Source: Penium margaritaceum
Lineage: Eukaryota > Streptophyta > Zygnematophyceae > Desmidiales > Peniaceae
Assembly (NCBI GenBank): GCA_023375785.1
Contig: SZWC01004771.1
Location: 30,480 to 94,479, forward strand
Length of the DNA stretch: 64,000 nucleotides
Direction: 5' to 3'
Shown here: piece by piece, positions 19,830 to 34,900 of the stretch
How the letters are laid out: each line of letters opens with the position of its first letter
Position numbering within the stretch: the stretch's first letter is position 1
Notes under the pieces: generated by a model
The model's input: the letters and a program-made list of their open reading frames with translations, nothing else
Told to the model about the DNA's origin: nothing
Database searches by the model: none
Position numbers and translations under genes: made by a program

Positions 19830-22800
19830 CAGATCAACAAGCACTTAAATGCTTGTAGTAGCCTTAGGCAATCCCTAGTTCTCTGTGCTTTTGCTTTTAT
19901 TACATCCCATGTGGTCTCACAGCCCCTAGGTGCAGTGCTGTGTGCGCACCCACCATTCTTCTGGTGGGATCGGCGGAATGAGGATCAAAGGAAAAGGATT
20001 GATGACCCGTAAAATGTTTTTAGTGGCCTTAGGCAAGCTCTTGTACATTGTGCTTTTGCTTTGATTAAATCCCGCACAGTTTCATGGCCCCTAGGTGCAG
20101 TGCTGTGTATGCAGCCACCATTTTTCCGGTGGGATCAGGGGAATCAGGGTCAATCAGAAACGGATCAAGAAGCCATAAAATGTTTCTTGTAGCCTTAGGC
20201 TAGTCCTAGTACACTGTTCCTTTGCTTTGATTAAATCCCTTGTGGTTTGACAGCCCCTAGGTGCATTGTTCTGTGCGCACCCACGATTATTCCAGTGGGA
20301 TCGGCGGAATCAAGGTCAATTGCAAACGCATCGATGAGCCATAAAATATTTCTATTAGCCTTATACGGGTTTTAGCACACTTTGCCTTTGCTTTGATTAA
20401 ATCTGCTGTGGTTTCACAGCCCCTAGGTGCAGTGCTGTGTGTGCACCTTCCATTTTCCTGGTGGGATTGGCGGAATCAGGGTCAATAAAAAACAAATTGA
20501 TGAGCCGTAAAATGACTCTAGTAGCCTTAGGCGGGCCCTGGTACACTCTGTATTTGCTTTCATTAAATCCCCTATGGTTTAAGAGCCCCTACGTGCAGTG
20601 CTCGGTGCGTACCAACCATTTTCCTGGTGAGAATCAGGGTCAATCAGAAACGGAATGACGAGCCATGAAATGTTTCTAGAAGCCTTCAGCAAGCCCTAAT
20701 ACACTATGCCTTTTCTTTGATTGAATCCCTTGTGGTTTCAGAGCCCCTAGGTGTAGTGCTGTGTGCGCACCCACCATTTTTCCGGTGGGATCACTGAAAT
20801 CTGGGTCAATCAGAAACGGATCAACGAGGCGTAAAATGTTTTTAGTAGCCTTAGGCGGGCCCTAGTACACTGTTCCTTTGTTTTGATGAAATCCCTTGTG
20901 GTTTCACAGCCCCTAGGTGCAGTGCTTTGTGTGTACCCACCATTTTTTCAGTTGGATTGACTGAATCAGGGTCAATCAGAAACGGATCGACGAGCCTTAA
21001 AATGTTTCTAGTAGCCTTAGGCGAGCCCTCGTACACTATGCCTTTGCTTTGATTAAAATCCCCTCTGGTTTCACAACCCCTGGGTGCGGTGCTACAAGTC
21101 CACCCACCATTTTTGCAGTGGAATTGGCAGAATGAGGGTTAATCAGAAACAGATCCACAAGCTATAAGATGTTTCTAGTAGCCCTAGGGAAGACCTAGTA
21201 CACTGTGCCTTTCCTTTGATTTAATCTCCTTTGGTTTCACAACCCCTATATGCAGTGCTGTGTGAGCACCCACCATTTTCCCGGTGGGATCGGCGGAATT
21301 AGGGTTAGTTGGAAACGAATCAATGAGCCATAAACTGCTTGTAGTAGCCTTAGGCATGCCCTGCTACACTGTGCTTTTGCTTTGATGGAATCCCTTATGG
21401 TTCACAGCACGCAGGTGTAGTGGTGTGTGCGCACACACCATTTTCCCGGTGGAATAAGCGGAATTGGGCTCAATCGGAAACGGATTGACGAGCCGTAAAA
21501 TGCTTCTAGTAGCCGTAGGAGAGCCCTAGTACACTGTGCATTTGTTTTGATTAAATCCCCCATGGTTTCACAGCCCCTAGGTGCAGTTCTGTGTGTGCAC
21601 CCGCTGTGTTTTGGGCGGGATCCGCAGAATCTGGGCTAATCAGAAACTCATTGACGCGCCATAAAATGTTTCTAGTAGCCTTAAGCAAGCCCTAGTACAC
21701 TTTGCCTCTGTATTGATTAGATCCCCCGTGGTTTCGCAGCCCCTAGGTGCAGTGCTATGTGTGTACCCACCATTTTTCCAGTGGAATCAATAGAATCAGG
21801 GTCAGTCGGAAATGGATGAAGGTGCCGTTAAATGTTTCTAGTAGCCTTATGTGAGCCCTAGTACACTGTGCCTTTGCGTTGATTAACTCCCTTGTGGTTT
21901 CACAGCCCGTGGGTGCACTGTTGTGTGCACACGCACCATTTTCCCGGTAATATCGACGGAATGAAGGTCAATCGTAAACGGATCAACGAGCTGAAAAATG
22001 TTTTTAGTAGCTTTAGGCAAGCCCAAGTACACTATGCCTTTGCTTTGATTGAATCCCCTATGGTTTCAATGCCTCTAGGTGCAGTGCTATGTGTGCACCC
22101 ACCATTTTTCCGGTGGGATTGGCAGAATCAGGGTCGATCGCAAACAGATCCACAAGCTGTAAAATGTTTCCAGTAGCCTTAGGTGAGCCCTGGTACACTG
22201 TGCCTTTGCTTTGATTGTATGCCCTCTGGTTTCACAACCCCTAGGTGCAGTGCTATGTGCGCACCAACCTTTGTTCCGTGGGATCGGCGGAATCAAGGTC
22301 CATCAATAACGGATCGACGAGTCATAAAATGTTTCTGGTGTCCTTAAGCAAGCCCAATTACACTGTGCATTTACTTTGATTATATCCTCTGTGGTTTCCC
22401 AGCCCCTAGGTGAAGTGTTGGGTGCACACCCACCATTTTCCCTGTGGGATCGGCGGAATTAGGGTCAATCACAAACAAATCGACGAGGCGTAAAATGTTT
22501 ATAGTAGCCTTAGGCAAGCCCTAGTACACTGTGCCTTTGTTTTGATTAGAATCCCCTGTGGTTTCACAGCCGCTAGGTGTTGTGCTGCGTGTGCACCCAC
22601 CAACGTTCCGGTGAAATCGGCGGAATCAGGGTCAATCCGAAACGGATTGACAAGCAGTAAAATGTTTCTAGTAGCCTTAGGCAAGCCTTAGTACACTCTG
22701 CCTTTTCTTTGATTGAATCCCCTCTGGTTTCACAGCCCCTAGGTGCACTGTTGTGTGGGTACCCACACTTTTTCCGGTGGGATTGGCGGAATCAGGGTCA

Positions 22801-25800
22801 ATCAAAAACTGATTGACAAGCCACAAAATGCTTCTAGTAGCCTTAGGCCGGCCCTAGTACACTATGCATTAGTGTTTATTGAATCCCCTGTGGTTTCACT
22901 GTCCCTATGTGCAGTTCTGGGTACGCACCCGCCATTTTTCCAGTGGCATCAGCGGAATTAATGCCAATCGGAAACGGATCAACAAGCCGTAAAATGTTTC
23001 TAGTAGCCTTAGACGAGGCGTGCTACACTGTGCCATTTTTTAATTAAATCCCATATGGATTCACAGCCCCTAGGTGCAGTGTTGTGTGCCCACCACGCAT
23101 TTTTCCAGCGGGATCGGCAGAATCAATGTCAGTCGGAAACGGATACATGAGCCCTGAAATGTTTCTAGCAGCCTTAGACGAGCCTTAGTACACTGTGCCT
23201 TTGCTTTGATTGAGTCCCCAATGGTTTCACAGCCCCTAGGTGCAGTGTTGTGTGTGCATCCACCATTCTTGTGGTGGGATTGGCGGAATCAGGGTCAACC
23301 AGATACGGATCAATGAGCCGTAAAATGTCTCTAGTAGCCTTAGGCCAGCCTTGTATACTGTGCCTTTACATTGATTAAATCCCCTGTGGTTTAACAGCCC
23401 CTAGGTGCAGTGCTGTGTGCACACCCACCATTTTTCCGGTGGGGTCGTCAGAATCAAGGTCAGTTGGAAATGGATCAACGAGGCATAAAATTCTTGTAGT
23501 AGCCTTAGGCAAGCCCTAGTACACTATGGTGTTCCTTTGCTTTGATAAATCCCCTATGGTTTCACCGCCCCTAGGTGCAGTGCTGTGTAAGCACCCATCA
23601 TTTTTTCGGCGGGATCGATGGAATCAGGGTCAATCGGAAATTGATCGACAAGCCTTAAAATATTTTTAATAGTCTTAGGCGGGCTCAAGTACACAGTGCC
23701 TATGCTTTGATTAAATTCCCTATGGTTTCACAGCCCCTAGGTGCAGTCCTGTGTGCGCACCCACCATTTTCCCAATGTGATCAGCAGAATCAAGGTCAAT
23801 CAAAAACGGATTGACGAGCCGTAAAATGTTTCTAGTAGCCTTAGGTGAGCCCTAGTACACTATGCCTTTGCTTTGATTACTTTCCCTTTGGTGTAACGGC
23901 CCCTAGGTGCTATTCTGTGTGCGCAAAGACCATTTTTCTGGAAGGATTACTGGAATCAAGGTCAATCGGAAACGGATCCACAAGCTGTAAAATGTTTCAC
24001 ATAGACCTAGTACATTGTGCCTTTGCTTTGATTAAATCCAATGTGGTTTCACAGCTCCTAGGTGGATTGTTGTGTGTGCACCCACCATTTTTCTGGTGCG
24101 CTTGGCAGAATTAGGATCAATCGCAAATGGATCGACAAGCCGTAGAATGTTTCTAGTAGCCTTAGGCGTTTCCTAGAACACTCTGCCTTTGCTTTGATTA
24201 AATCCCTTGTGGTTTCACAGCCCCTAGGTGCAGTGCTTTGTATGCACCCACCATTTTTTTGGTGGGATCGGCGGAATCAAGGTCAATAAAAAACAAATTG
24301 ACAAGCCGAAAAATGTTTCTAGTGGCCTTACATGAAACCTAGTACACAATTCCTTTGCTTTGATCAAATGCCTTGTGGTTTCCCAGCCCCTAAGTGCACT
24401 GCTATGTTTGCACACACCATTTTTCTGGTGGGACTGGTGGAATCAGTGTCAATTGGAAACGGATCAACGAGCCGTAAAATATTTCTAGTAGCCTTAGGCA
24501 AGCTCTAGCACACTGTGTCTTTGCTTTGATTAAATCCGCTATGGTTTCACAGCCCCTAGGTGCAGTGCTATGTGCGCACCCACTATTTTCCTGGTGGTAT
24601 CAATAGAATCAGGGTCAATCAGAAATGGATTGACGATCCAAAAAACATTTCTAGTAGCCTTAGGCAAGCCATAGTGCACTGTGCTTTTGCTTTGATTAAA
24701 TTCCTGTGGTATCACAGCCCCTAGGTTCTGTGTTGTGTGTGCACCCTCCCTTTTTCCGGTGGGACCGGTGGAATCAGGATCAATCAGAAACGGATGGACG
24801 AGCCGTAAAATGTTTCTGGCAGCCTTAGGTGAGCCCTAGTACACTTTGCCTTTGCTTTGATTGAATCCCCTGTTGTTTCACATTCCCTAGGTGCACTGCT
24901 GTGTGTGCACGAAGAATGTTTCCGGTGGGATAGGTGGAATCAGGGTCAGTGGGAAACGGATTGACGAGCCGTTAAATGTTTCTAGTAGCCTTAGGCGAGC
25001 CCTAGTAGACTATGCCTTTGCTTTGATTCATTCCCTTGTGGGTTCACAGCCCCTAGGAGCAGTGTTGTGTGTGCAACTACCATTTTTCCGCTGGGATGGG
25101 CGGAATGAGGGTCAATTGCAAACGGATGGACGAGCCAAAAAATGTTTCTAGTAGCTTAGGTGGGCCCTAGTACACTTTGCCTTTGCTTTGATGAGATCCC
25201 CTGTGGTTTCACAACCCCTAGGTGCACTGTTGTAGGTGCACCCACTGTTTTTTTGGTGCGATTAGTGAAATCAAGGTCAACCGGAAACGGATTGATGAGC
25301 CGTGAACTGTTTCTAGTAGCCTTCGGGGGGCCCTAGTACACTATGCTTTAGCTATGATTAAATATTTTGTGGTTTCACAACCCCTACGTGCAGTGATGTG
25401 TGTGCACCTACCATTTTTCCCGCGGGATCGGTGGAATCAGGGTCAGTCAGAAATGGATCAATGAGCTATAGAATGCTTGTAGTAGCCTTAGGTGAGACCT
25501 AGTACACAGTGCCTTTGCTTTTATTAAATCCCTTGTGGTTTAACAGCCCCTAGGTTTGCAATGCCATGTGCACACCCGCCATTTTCCCGGTGGGACTGGC
25601 GCAATCAGGGTCAGTTGGAAACGGATCAACGAGCCGAAAAATATTTCTAGTAGCCTTAAGCGAGCCTTAGTATAGTGTACCTTTTCTTTGATTGAATCCC
25701 CTATAGTTTGACAGCCCGTAGGTGCACTACTGTGTGCGCACCAACCATTTTTCCGATGGGATCAGCGGAAAGAGGGTCAGTCTGAAACGGATCCGTGAGC

Positions 25801-26199
25801 TGTAAAATGTTTCTATTAGCCATAGGCGAGCCCTAGTACACTGTGCCTTTGCTTTGATTAAATCCCTTGTGGTTTTTTAGCCCCTAGGTGCACTGTTGTG
25901 TATGCACCCACTATTTTCCTGGTGTGATCGGCGGAATCAGGATCAAACGCAAACGGATCAACAAGCAAAAATGTTTCTAGTAGCCTTTTGTGGGCCCTAG
26001 TATAATGTGCCTTTGCTTTGATTAAATATTCTGTTGTTTCACAGCCCCTAGGTGCCGTGTGTGCACCCACCATTTTTCCGGTGGGATGGGCTGAATCAGG
26101 ATCAATCAGAAATGGATTGACGAGCCGTAAAATGATTCTAGTAGCCTTAGGCGGCCCTGGTACACTGTGCCTTAGCTTTGATGAAATCCCCTATGGTCT

Positions 26200-29100
26200 C
26201 ACAGCCCCTAGGTGCAATGCTGTGTGCGCACGCACCATTTTTCCGGTGGGATTGACGGAATCAGGGTCAATAAGTAACGGATCAACAAGCTCTGAAATAC
26301 TTCTAGTAGCCTTAGGCAAGCCCTAGAAAAATGTGCCTTTGCTTTGATTGAATTCCCTATGGTTTCAGAGCCCCTAGGTGCAGTGTTGTGTGCGCACCCA
26401 CCATTTTTCCGGTGGTATTGGCAGAATCAGGATCAATGGGGAACAGATTGACGAGCTATAAAATGTTTCTAGGAGCCTTAGGTGAGCCCTAGTACAGTGT
26501 TCCTTTGCTCTGATTAGATCCCTTGTGGTTTCATAGCCCATAGGTGCAGTGCTGTGCGTGCACGCTCCATTTTTCGGGTGGGATTGACGGAATCAGGGTC
26601 AATCAGAAATGTGTTGACAAGCCGTAAACTGTTTCTAGTAGCCTTAGGCGGGCCCTAGTACAGTGCGCCTTGGCTGAGATGAAATCCCCTGTGGTTTCAC
26701 AGCCCCTAGGTGCAGTGGTGTGTGACCATCCACCATTTCTGGTGCGATCGGCGGAATCAGGGTGATTCGGAAACAGAACAAGAAGCCGTAAAATGCTTGT
26801 AGTAGTCTTAGGCAAGCCCTAGTACACTATACCTTAGCCTTGATTAAATCCCCCGTGGTTTCACAACCCCTAGGTGCAGTGCTGTGTGCACACCCACCAT
26901 TTTCCCTGTGGGATCAGCGGAATGAGGGTCACTGAGAAATAGATCAACAAGACATTAAATGCTTGTGGTAGCCTTAGGTGAGCCCTAGTACAGTGTGCCT
27001 TTTTGTTGATTAAATCACCTATAGTTTCACAGCCCCTGGATGTAGTGCTTTGTGCCCACCCACCGTTTTTCGGGTGGGATCGGTGGAATCAGGATTAATC
27101 GGAAAAGGATTGACGAGCCGTAAAACATTTCTAGTAGCCTTTGGCAATCTGTAGTACACTGTGCCTTTCCTTTGATTCAATCCCGCGTGGTTTCATGGCC
27201 CGTATGTGTAGTGTTGTGCAAACACCCACAATTTTTCTGGTGGGATCGGCGGAATCAGGGTTAATAAAAAACGGATGGATAAGCCGTGAAATGTTTCTAG
27301 TGGCCTTATGCTAGCCCTAGTACACTATGCATTTGTGTTGATTAGATCCCTTGTGGTTTCACAGCCCCTAGGTGCAGTGGTGTCTGCGCACCCACCATTT
27401 TCCGAATGAGATCTGCATTATTAGGGTCAATTTGAAATGGATCAACGAGCTGTAAAACTTTCTAGTAGCCTTGGGGAAGCCCTAGTACACTGTGCCTTTG
27501 CTTTGATCAAATCCCACATGGTTTCACTGCCTCTAAATGCAGTGTTGTGTGCGCACAAACCATTTCTCCGGTGGGATCGGCAGAATGAGGGTCAGTTGGA
27601 AACGGATCGATTAGCCGTAAAATGTTTCTAGTAGCCTTAGGCAAGAACACTGTGGCTTTGCTTTGATTAAATCCCCTGTGGTTTGATAGCCCCTAGGTGC
27701 AGTGTTGGGTGCGCACCCACCATTTTTCCGGTGGGATCTGCAGAATCAGGGTCGATCGCAAACGGATTGATGAGGCATAAAACGATTCTAGTAGCCTTGG
27801 GCGGGTCGTGGTACACTGTGCCTTAGCTTTGACTAAATCCCCCATGGTTTCATAGCCCCTAGGTGCAGTGCTGTGTGCACACCCACCATTTTTTTGGTGG
27901 GATCTGCGGAATGAGGGTCAGTAAAAAATGGATCAATGAGCCGTAAAACTCTTGTAGTAGCCATAGGCAAGCCCTAGTACACTGTGCCTTTGCTTTGGTT
28001 AAGTCCCCTATGGTTTCACAGCCCCTAGGTTCATTGTTGTGTGCACACCCACCATTTTTCCCGTGGGCTCGACGGAATCAAGATCAACTAGAAACGTACG
28101 AGCCATAAAATGTTTCTAGTAGCCTTGGGCGAGCCCTAGTTCACTGCGCCTTTGCTTTGATGAAATCCCTTGTGGTTTCACAGCCCCTACGTGCAGTGCT
28201 GTGCGTGCACCCACCAGTTTTCTGGTGGGATCCACGGAATCAGGGTCAATCGGAAACGGAACGACAAGCCATAAAATGTTTCTAGTAGCCTTAAGCAAGG
28301 CCTAGAGCACTATGCCTTGTTTTGATTAAATCCATTGTGGTTTAAGAGCCCCTAGGTGAAGTGCTGTGTGCACACCCACCATTTTTCCAGTGGGATCGGC
28401 ACAATCAAGGTCAATTGAAAATAGATTGACGAGGCGTGAAATGCTTCTAGTAGCCTTTGGTGGGTCTTAGTACACTGTGCCTTTGTTTTGATTAAATCCC
28501 TCGTGGTTTCACAGCCCCTAGGTGCAGTGCCGTGTGTGGACCCATCATTTTTCCAGGGGATCAGCGGAATGAGGGTAAATCAGAAACAGATCGATGAGTC
28601 TTGAAATGTTTCTAGTAGCCTTAGGCAAGCCCTATTACACTGTGCTTTTGCTTTGATGAAATCCTCTGTGGTTTCACAGCCCCTAGGTGCAGTGCTTGTG
28701 TGTACCCACCATCTTTCCGGTGGAATTGACAGAATCAGGGTCAATCGGAAACGGATCAATGAGCCGTAAATGTTTTCTAGTAGCCTTAGGCAAGCCCTAG
28801 TACACTGTACCTTTTCTTTGGTCAAAACCCCCTTTGGTTTCACAGCCCCTAGGTGCAGTGCTTTATGTCCACCTACCATTTTGGCGGTGGGATCGGCAGA
28901 ATTAGGGTCAATCAGAAACGGATCGACGAGCCATAAAATACTTCTAGTAGCCTTAGGCAAAACCTAGTACACTGTGCCCTTGCTTTCATTAAATCCCCTT
29001 TGGTTTCACAACCCCTAAGTGTAGTGCTGTGTGCGCACGCACCATTTTTCCGTTGGGATCCCTAGAAATAGGGTCAATCGCAAGCGGATTGAGGAGCCCT

Positions 29101-32100
29101 AGAATTTTTCTAGAAGCCTTAGGCGGGCCCTAGTCCAATGTACCTTAGCTTTGATTAAATCCCCTATGGTTTCACAACCCCTAGGTGCAGTGCTGTGTGC
29201 ACACGCACCATTTTTCCGGCGGGATCGAAAGAATCAGGGTCAGTCGAAAATGGATCCATGAGCTGTTGAATGTTTCCGGTAGCCTTAGGCAAGTTGTAGT
29301 ACACTGTTCCTTTGCTTTGATTAAATCCCCTATGGGTTCACGCCCCCTAGGTGCAGTGTTGTGTGTGCACCCACCATTTTTCTGGTGGGATCGGTGGAAG
29401 CAGGGTCAATCCGAAAACGATTGACGAGTCGTAAAATGTTTCTAGTAGATTTAGGCGCGGCCTAGTACACTGTGCCTGAGCTTTGATTGAATCCTTTGTG
29501 GCTTCATAGCCCCTAGGTGCAGAGCTGTGTGCACGCCCAATATGTTCTGGTGGGATTGGCAGAATTAGGGTCGGTTGGAAACGGATCAACGAGCCCTAAA
29601 CTGCTTGTAGTAGCCTTAGGCAAACTCTAGTACACTGTGCCTTTGATTTGATTAAATCCCATATGGTTTCACAGCCCCTACGTGTAGTGCTCTGTGCGCA
29701 CCCACCATTTTTCTAGTGGGATCGGGAGAATCAGGATCAATCGGAAACAGATTGATGAGCCATAAAATGTTTCCAGTAGCCTTAGGCAAAACCTAGTACT
29801 CTGTGCCTTTGCTTTGAATAAATCCCCTTTGGTTTCAAAGCCCCTAGGTGCAGTGCTGTGTGTGCACCCACCACTTTTTCTGGTGGGATCGGCAGAATCA
29901 GGGACAATAGGAAACGGATTGAGGAGCCGTAAAATGTTTCTAGTAGCCTTAGGCAAGCCATAGTACACTATGCCTTTGCTTTGATGAAATCCCCTGTAGT
30001 TTCAAAACTCCTTCGTGAAGTGCTGTACGGCACCCTCCATTTTTCTGTTGGAATCTGCGGAATCTGGGCCAATTGAAAACAGATCAACGAGCCATGAAAT
30101 GTTTCTGGTAGCCTTAATTGAGCCCTAGTACACTGTGCCTTTGCTTTGATTCAATATCTTATGGTTTTACATTCCCTAGGTGCAGTGCTGTTTGTGCACC
30201 CACCATTTTTCTGGCGTGATTGGCGCAATCAGGGTCAATGGGAAACGGATCGAGGAGCCATAAAATGTTTCTAGTACCCTTAGGTGGGCCCTAGTACACT
30301 GTGCATTTGTTTTGATTAAATCCCTCGTGATTTCATAGCCTCTGGGTGTAGATCTCTGTGTGTGCACCCACCATCTTTTTTGTGGGACCGATGGAATCAG
30401 AGTTTGTTGGAGATTGATCAACAAGCCGTAAAATCTTTCTAGTAGCCTTAGGAAAGCCCTAGTACACTGTGCCTCTGCTTAGATTAAGTCCCCCATGGTT
30501 TAACCGTCCCTAGGTGCAATGCTATGTGTGTACCCACCATTTTCCCGGTGGGATTGACGGAATCAGGGTCAATCGGAGACGGATGGACGAGCCGTAAAAT
30601 GTTTCTAGTAGCCTTAGACAAGCCCTAGTACACTGTGCCTTTGCTTTGATTAAATCCCCCATGAGTTCACAGCCCCTAGGTGCAGTGTTGTGTGCGCACC
30701 CACCATTTCTCCGGTGGTATTGGTAGAATCAGGATCAACCACAAACGGATAGACGAGCTGTAAAATGTTTCTAGTAGCCTTAGGCAAGCCCTAGTGCACT
30801 GTGCGTTTGCTTTGATTAAATTCCTTGTCGTTTTACAGCCCATAGGTGCAGTGCTGTGTGTGCTCCCAACATTTTACGGGTGGGATTGATGGAATCAAGG
30901 TCAATCGGAAACGTATTGACATGCCGTAAACTGTTTCTAGTAGCCTTAGGCGGGCCCTAGAACAGTGTGCCTTGGCTGGGATTAAGTCCTCTGTGGTTTC
31001 TCAGTCCCTAGGTGCAGTTTTGTGTGCCCACCCACCATTTCTGGTGGGATCAGCGGAATAAGGGTCATTTGGAAACAGATCAAGAAGCCATGAAATGCTT
31101 GTAGTAGCTTTAGGCGAGCCGTAGTACACTCTGCCTTAGCTCTGCTTAAATCCCTTGTGGTTTCACAAACCCTAGGTGCACTGCTGCATGCACACCCACA
31201 ATGTTTCTGGTGGGATTGGGGGAATCAGGGTCACTCAGAAACACATTAAAAAAACGCTAAATTATTTGTAGTAGCCTTAGGCGAGCCCTTGTACACGGTG
31301 CCTTTGCTTTGATTAAATCCCCTATGGTTTCATAGCCCCTAGGTGCAGTGCTGTGTACGCACCCACAGTTTTGCCAACGGGATCGGCGGAATTAGGATCA
31401 ATCAGAAAAGGATTGACGAGCCGTAAAATGTTTCTAGTATCCTTTGGCGAGCCGTAGTATACTGTACTTTTCCTTTGATTAAATCCCGCGTGTATTCATG
31501 GCCCCTTTGTGTAGTGTTGTGTATGCACCCACCATTTTTCCAGTAGGATGGGCAGAATTAGGATCAATTGGAAACGGATCAAAGAGCTGTAAAACGTTTC
31601 TAGTAGCCTTAGCCTAGCCCTAGTTTACTGTGCATTTGCTTTGATTAAATCCCTTGTGGTTTCACAGCCCCTAGATGCAGTGGTATGTGCGCACGCACCA
31701 TTTTCCCGATAGGATCTGCAGAATCAGGGTCAATTTGAATCGGATCAACGAGCCGTAACATTTTTCTAGTAGCCTTAGGCAAGCCCTAGTACACTGTGCC
31801 TTTGCTTCTATTAAACTTTGTATGGTTTCATTGCCTCTAGGTGCATTGCTGTGTGCGCACCAACCATTTTTCTGGAGGGATCAGCATAACAAGGGTCAAT
31901 CAGAAACATATCCATGAGCCGTAAAACATTTCTAGAAGCCTTAAGCGAGCCTTAGCACACTATGCTTTGCTTTGATTAAATCTCCTGTGGTTTGACAGCC
32001 CCTAGGTGTAGTGTTTTGTGCACACCCACCAATTTTCCGGTGGGATCGGCAGAGGCAGGGTCAATTACAAACGGATTGATGAGCAATAAAATGATTCTTG

Positions 32101-34900
32101 TAGCCTTGGGCAGCTGTGGTACACTATGCCTTAGCATTGATTGAATCCCCTGTGGTTTCATAGCCCCTAGATGCAGTGCTATGTGCATACCCACCAATTC
32201 TTCTGTGGGATTGGCGGAATCAGGGTCAGTCAGAAAAGGATCAACGAGCCATAACATGCTTGTAGTAGCCCTAGGCAAGCCGTAGTATACTGTGCCTTTG
32301 CTTCGATGAAATCTGTTATGGTTTCACAGCCCCTAGGTGCAGTGTAGTGTGCGCACCCACCATTTTCTGGTGGGATCAACATAATCGGGATCAATCAAAA
32401 ACTGATTGATGAGCTATAAGTTTTTTCTAGTAGCCTCAGGCGAGCCCTAGTACACTCTGCCTTTGCTTTGATTAAATCCGTTGTCGTTTCACAGCCCCTA
32501 CATGTAGTGCTGTGTGCACACCCACCATTTTTCTAGTGGGATCGGGGGAATGAGGGTCAATCAGAAATGGAACAACGAGCCATGAAATGTTTCTAGTAGC
32601 CTTAAGCAAGCCTTCGTACACTATGCCTTTGCTTTGATCAAATCCATTGTGGTTTCAGAGCCACTAGGTGCAGTGTTGTGTGCACACTGTCCATGTTTCT
32701 GCTGGTATCGTCGGAATCAGGATCAATTGAAAATGGATCGACGAGGCGTTAAATGGTTCTAGTAGCCTTAGGCCGGCCCTTGTACACTGTGCCTTTGTTT
32801 TGATTAAATCCCTTCTGCTTTCACAACCCCTAGGTGCAGTGCCATGTGTGCACCCACCGTTTTTCCAGGGGATCTGCGGAATGAGGGGAAATCGGACACA
32901 ATCGACGAGCTGTGAAATGTTTCTAGTAGCCTTAAGCGAGCCTTAGTACACTGTGCCTTTGCTCTGATCAAATCCCTTTGTGGTTTCACTGCCCCTAGGT
33001 GCAGTGCTATGTGTGTACCCACCATTTTCCTTGTGGGATCGACGGAATTAGGGTCAATCAGAAACGGATCAATGAGCCGTAAAATTTTTCTAGTAGCCTT
33101 AGGCAAGCCCTAGTACACTGTACCTTGGCTTTGATTAAAGTCCCCTCTAGTTTCACAGCCCCTAGGTGCAGTGCTTTATGTCCACCCACCATTTTGGCGG
33201 TGGGCTTAGCGGAATTAGGGTTAATCAGAAACGGATCGACAAGCCATAAATTTTTTCTAGTAGCCCTAGGTAAAACCTAGTACACTGTGCCTTTGATTTC
33301 ATTAAATCCCCTTTGGTTTCATAGCCCCTAGGTGTAGTGCTGTGTGCGCACCCACCATTTTTTTGTTGGGATCGCCGGAATCAGGGTCAATCGGAAGCGG
33401 GTCGACGAGCCATAAAATGTTTCTAGAAGCCTTAGGCGGGCCCTAGTGTACTGTGCCTTAGCTTTAATTAACTCCCCTGTGGTTTCAAAGCCCCTAGGTG
33501 CAGTGATGTGTGCGCACCAACCATTTTTCCGGTGGGATCGCCGAAATCAGGGTCAGTCGAAAATGGATCCACGAGCCATTGAATGTTTCTAGTAGCCTTA
33601 GGTGAGCTGTAGTACACTGTGCCTTTGCTTTGATTAAACTCCCTGTGGGTTCACAGCCCCTAGGTGCAGTGTTGTGTGCGCACCCACCATTTTTTTGGTG
33701 GGATCAGTGCATTAAGGGTCAATCGGAAATGGATTGACGAGCCTTAAAATGTTTGTAGTAGCCTTAGGTGGGCCCTACTATACTATGCCTTAGCTTTGAT
33801 TAGATCCCTTGTGGCTTCATAACCCATAGGTGCAGTGCTGTGTGCGCACCCAGAATTTTTCCAGTGGGATCGGCAGAATTAGGGTCAGTCAGAAACGGAT
33901 CAACGAGCCGTAAACTGCTTGTAGTAACCTTAGGCGAGCCCTAGTACACTGTGCCTTTGCTTTGATTAAATCCCCAATGGTTTCATTGCCCCTACGTGTA
34001 GTGCTATGTGCGCACCCACCATTTTTCCAGTGGGATCAGGAGAGTGAAGTTCAATTGGAAATGGATTGACGAGCCGTAAAATGTTTCTAGTAGCCTTAGG
34101 CAAAACCTAGTACACAGTGCCTTTGCTTTGATTAAATCCCCTTTAGTTTCACAGCCCCTAGGTGCAGTGCTGTGTGCGCACCCACCATTTTTCCCGGTGG
34201 GATCGGCGGAGTGAGGGTCAATAGGGAACGGATTGACGAGCAAAAAAATGTTTCTATTTGCCTTAGGCAAGCCTTAGTACACTATGACATTCCTTTGATG
34301 AAATCCTCCGTGGTTTCACAACCCCTTTGTGCAGTGCTGTATGGCCCCCTCCATTTTTTGGTGGGATCCACAGAATTAGGGTCAATTGGAAACAGATCGA
34401 CGAGCCATAAGATGTTTCTAGTAGCCTCAAGTGAGCCCTAGTACACTGTGCCGTAGCTTTGATTAAATGCCTTGTGGTTTTAGAGCCCCTACGTGCAGTG
34501 TTGTGTGTGCACCCACCACTTTTCCGGTGGGATCAGCGCAATCAGGGTCAGTCGGAAACAGATCAACGAGCCATAAAATGTTGCTAGTAGCCTTAGGCAG
34601 GCCCTTGTACACTGTTCCTTTTTTTTCATTAAATCCCTCATGGTTTCACAGCCTCTAGGTGCAGTATTGTGTGTGCACCCACCATCTTTCCGGTGGGACC
34701 GACGGAATTAGGGTTAATCGGAAACTGATCAACGAGTCGTAAAATCTTCCTAGTAGCCTTAGGGAAGTCCTAGTACACTGTGCCTCTGCTTTGATTAAAC
34801 CCCCCGTGGTTTCACCGCCCCTAGGTGCAGTGCTATGTGTGTACCCACCGTTTTTTGGGTTGGATCGGCGGAATCAGGGTCAATCGGAAACGGATGGACG
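26200..34900. repeat. Higher-order repeat, two copies of ~4.31 kb
   Basis: Rare variants recur in the same order at a constant distance: GTGGTATTGG with GCCCATAGG (26381 and 30683), CAGTG..GCCTTGGCTG (26661 and 30963, 4302 bp), CTTTATGTCCACC with TTTTGGCGGTGGG (28861 and 33174, 4313 bp), GAAAATGGATCCA (about 29250 and 33565), GCCTCTGCTT after AATCTT (30471 and 34782, 4311 bp). The period equals 26 monomers. The two copies now differ noticeably, so the amplification is old. Confidence 0.85.
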
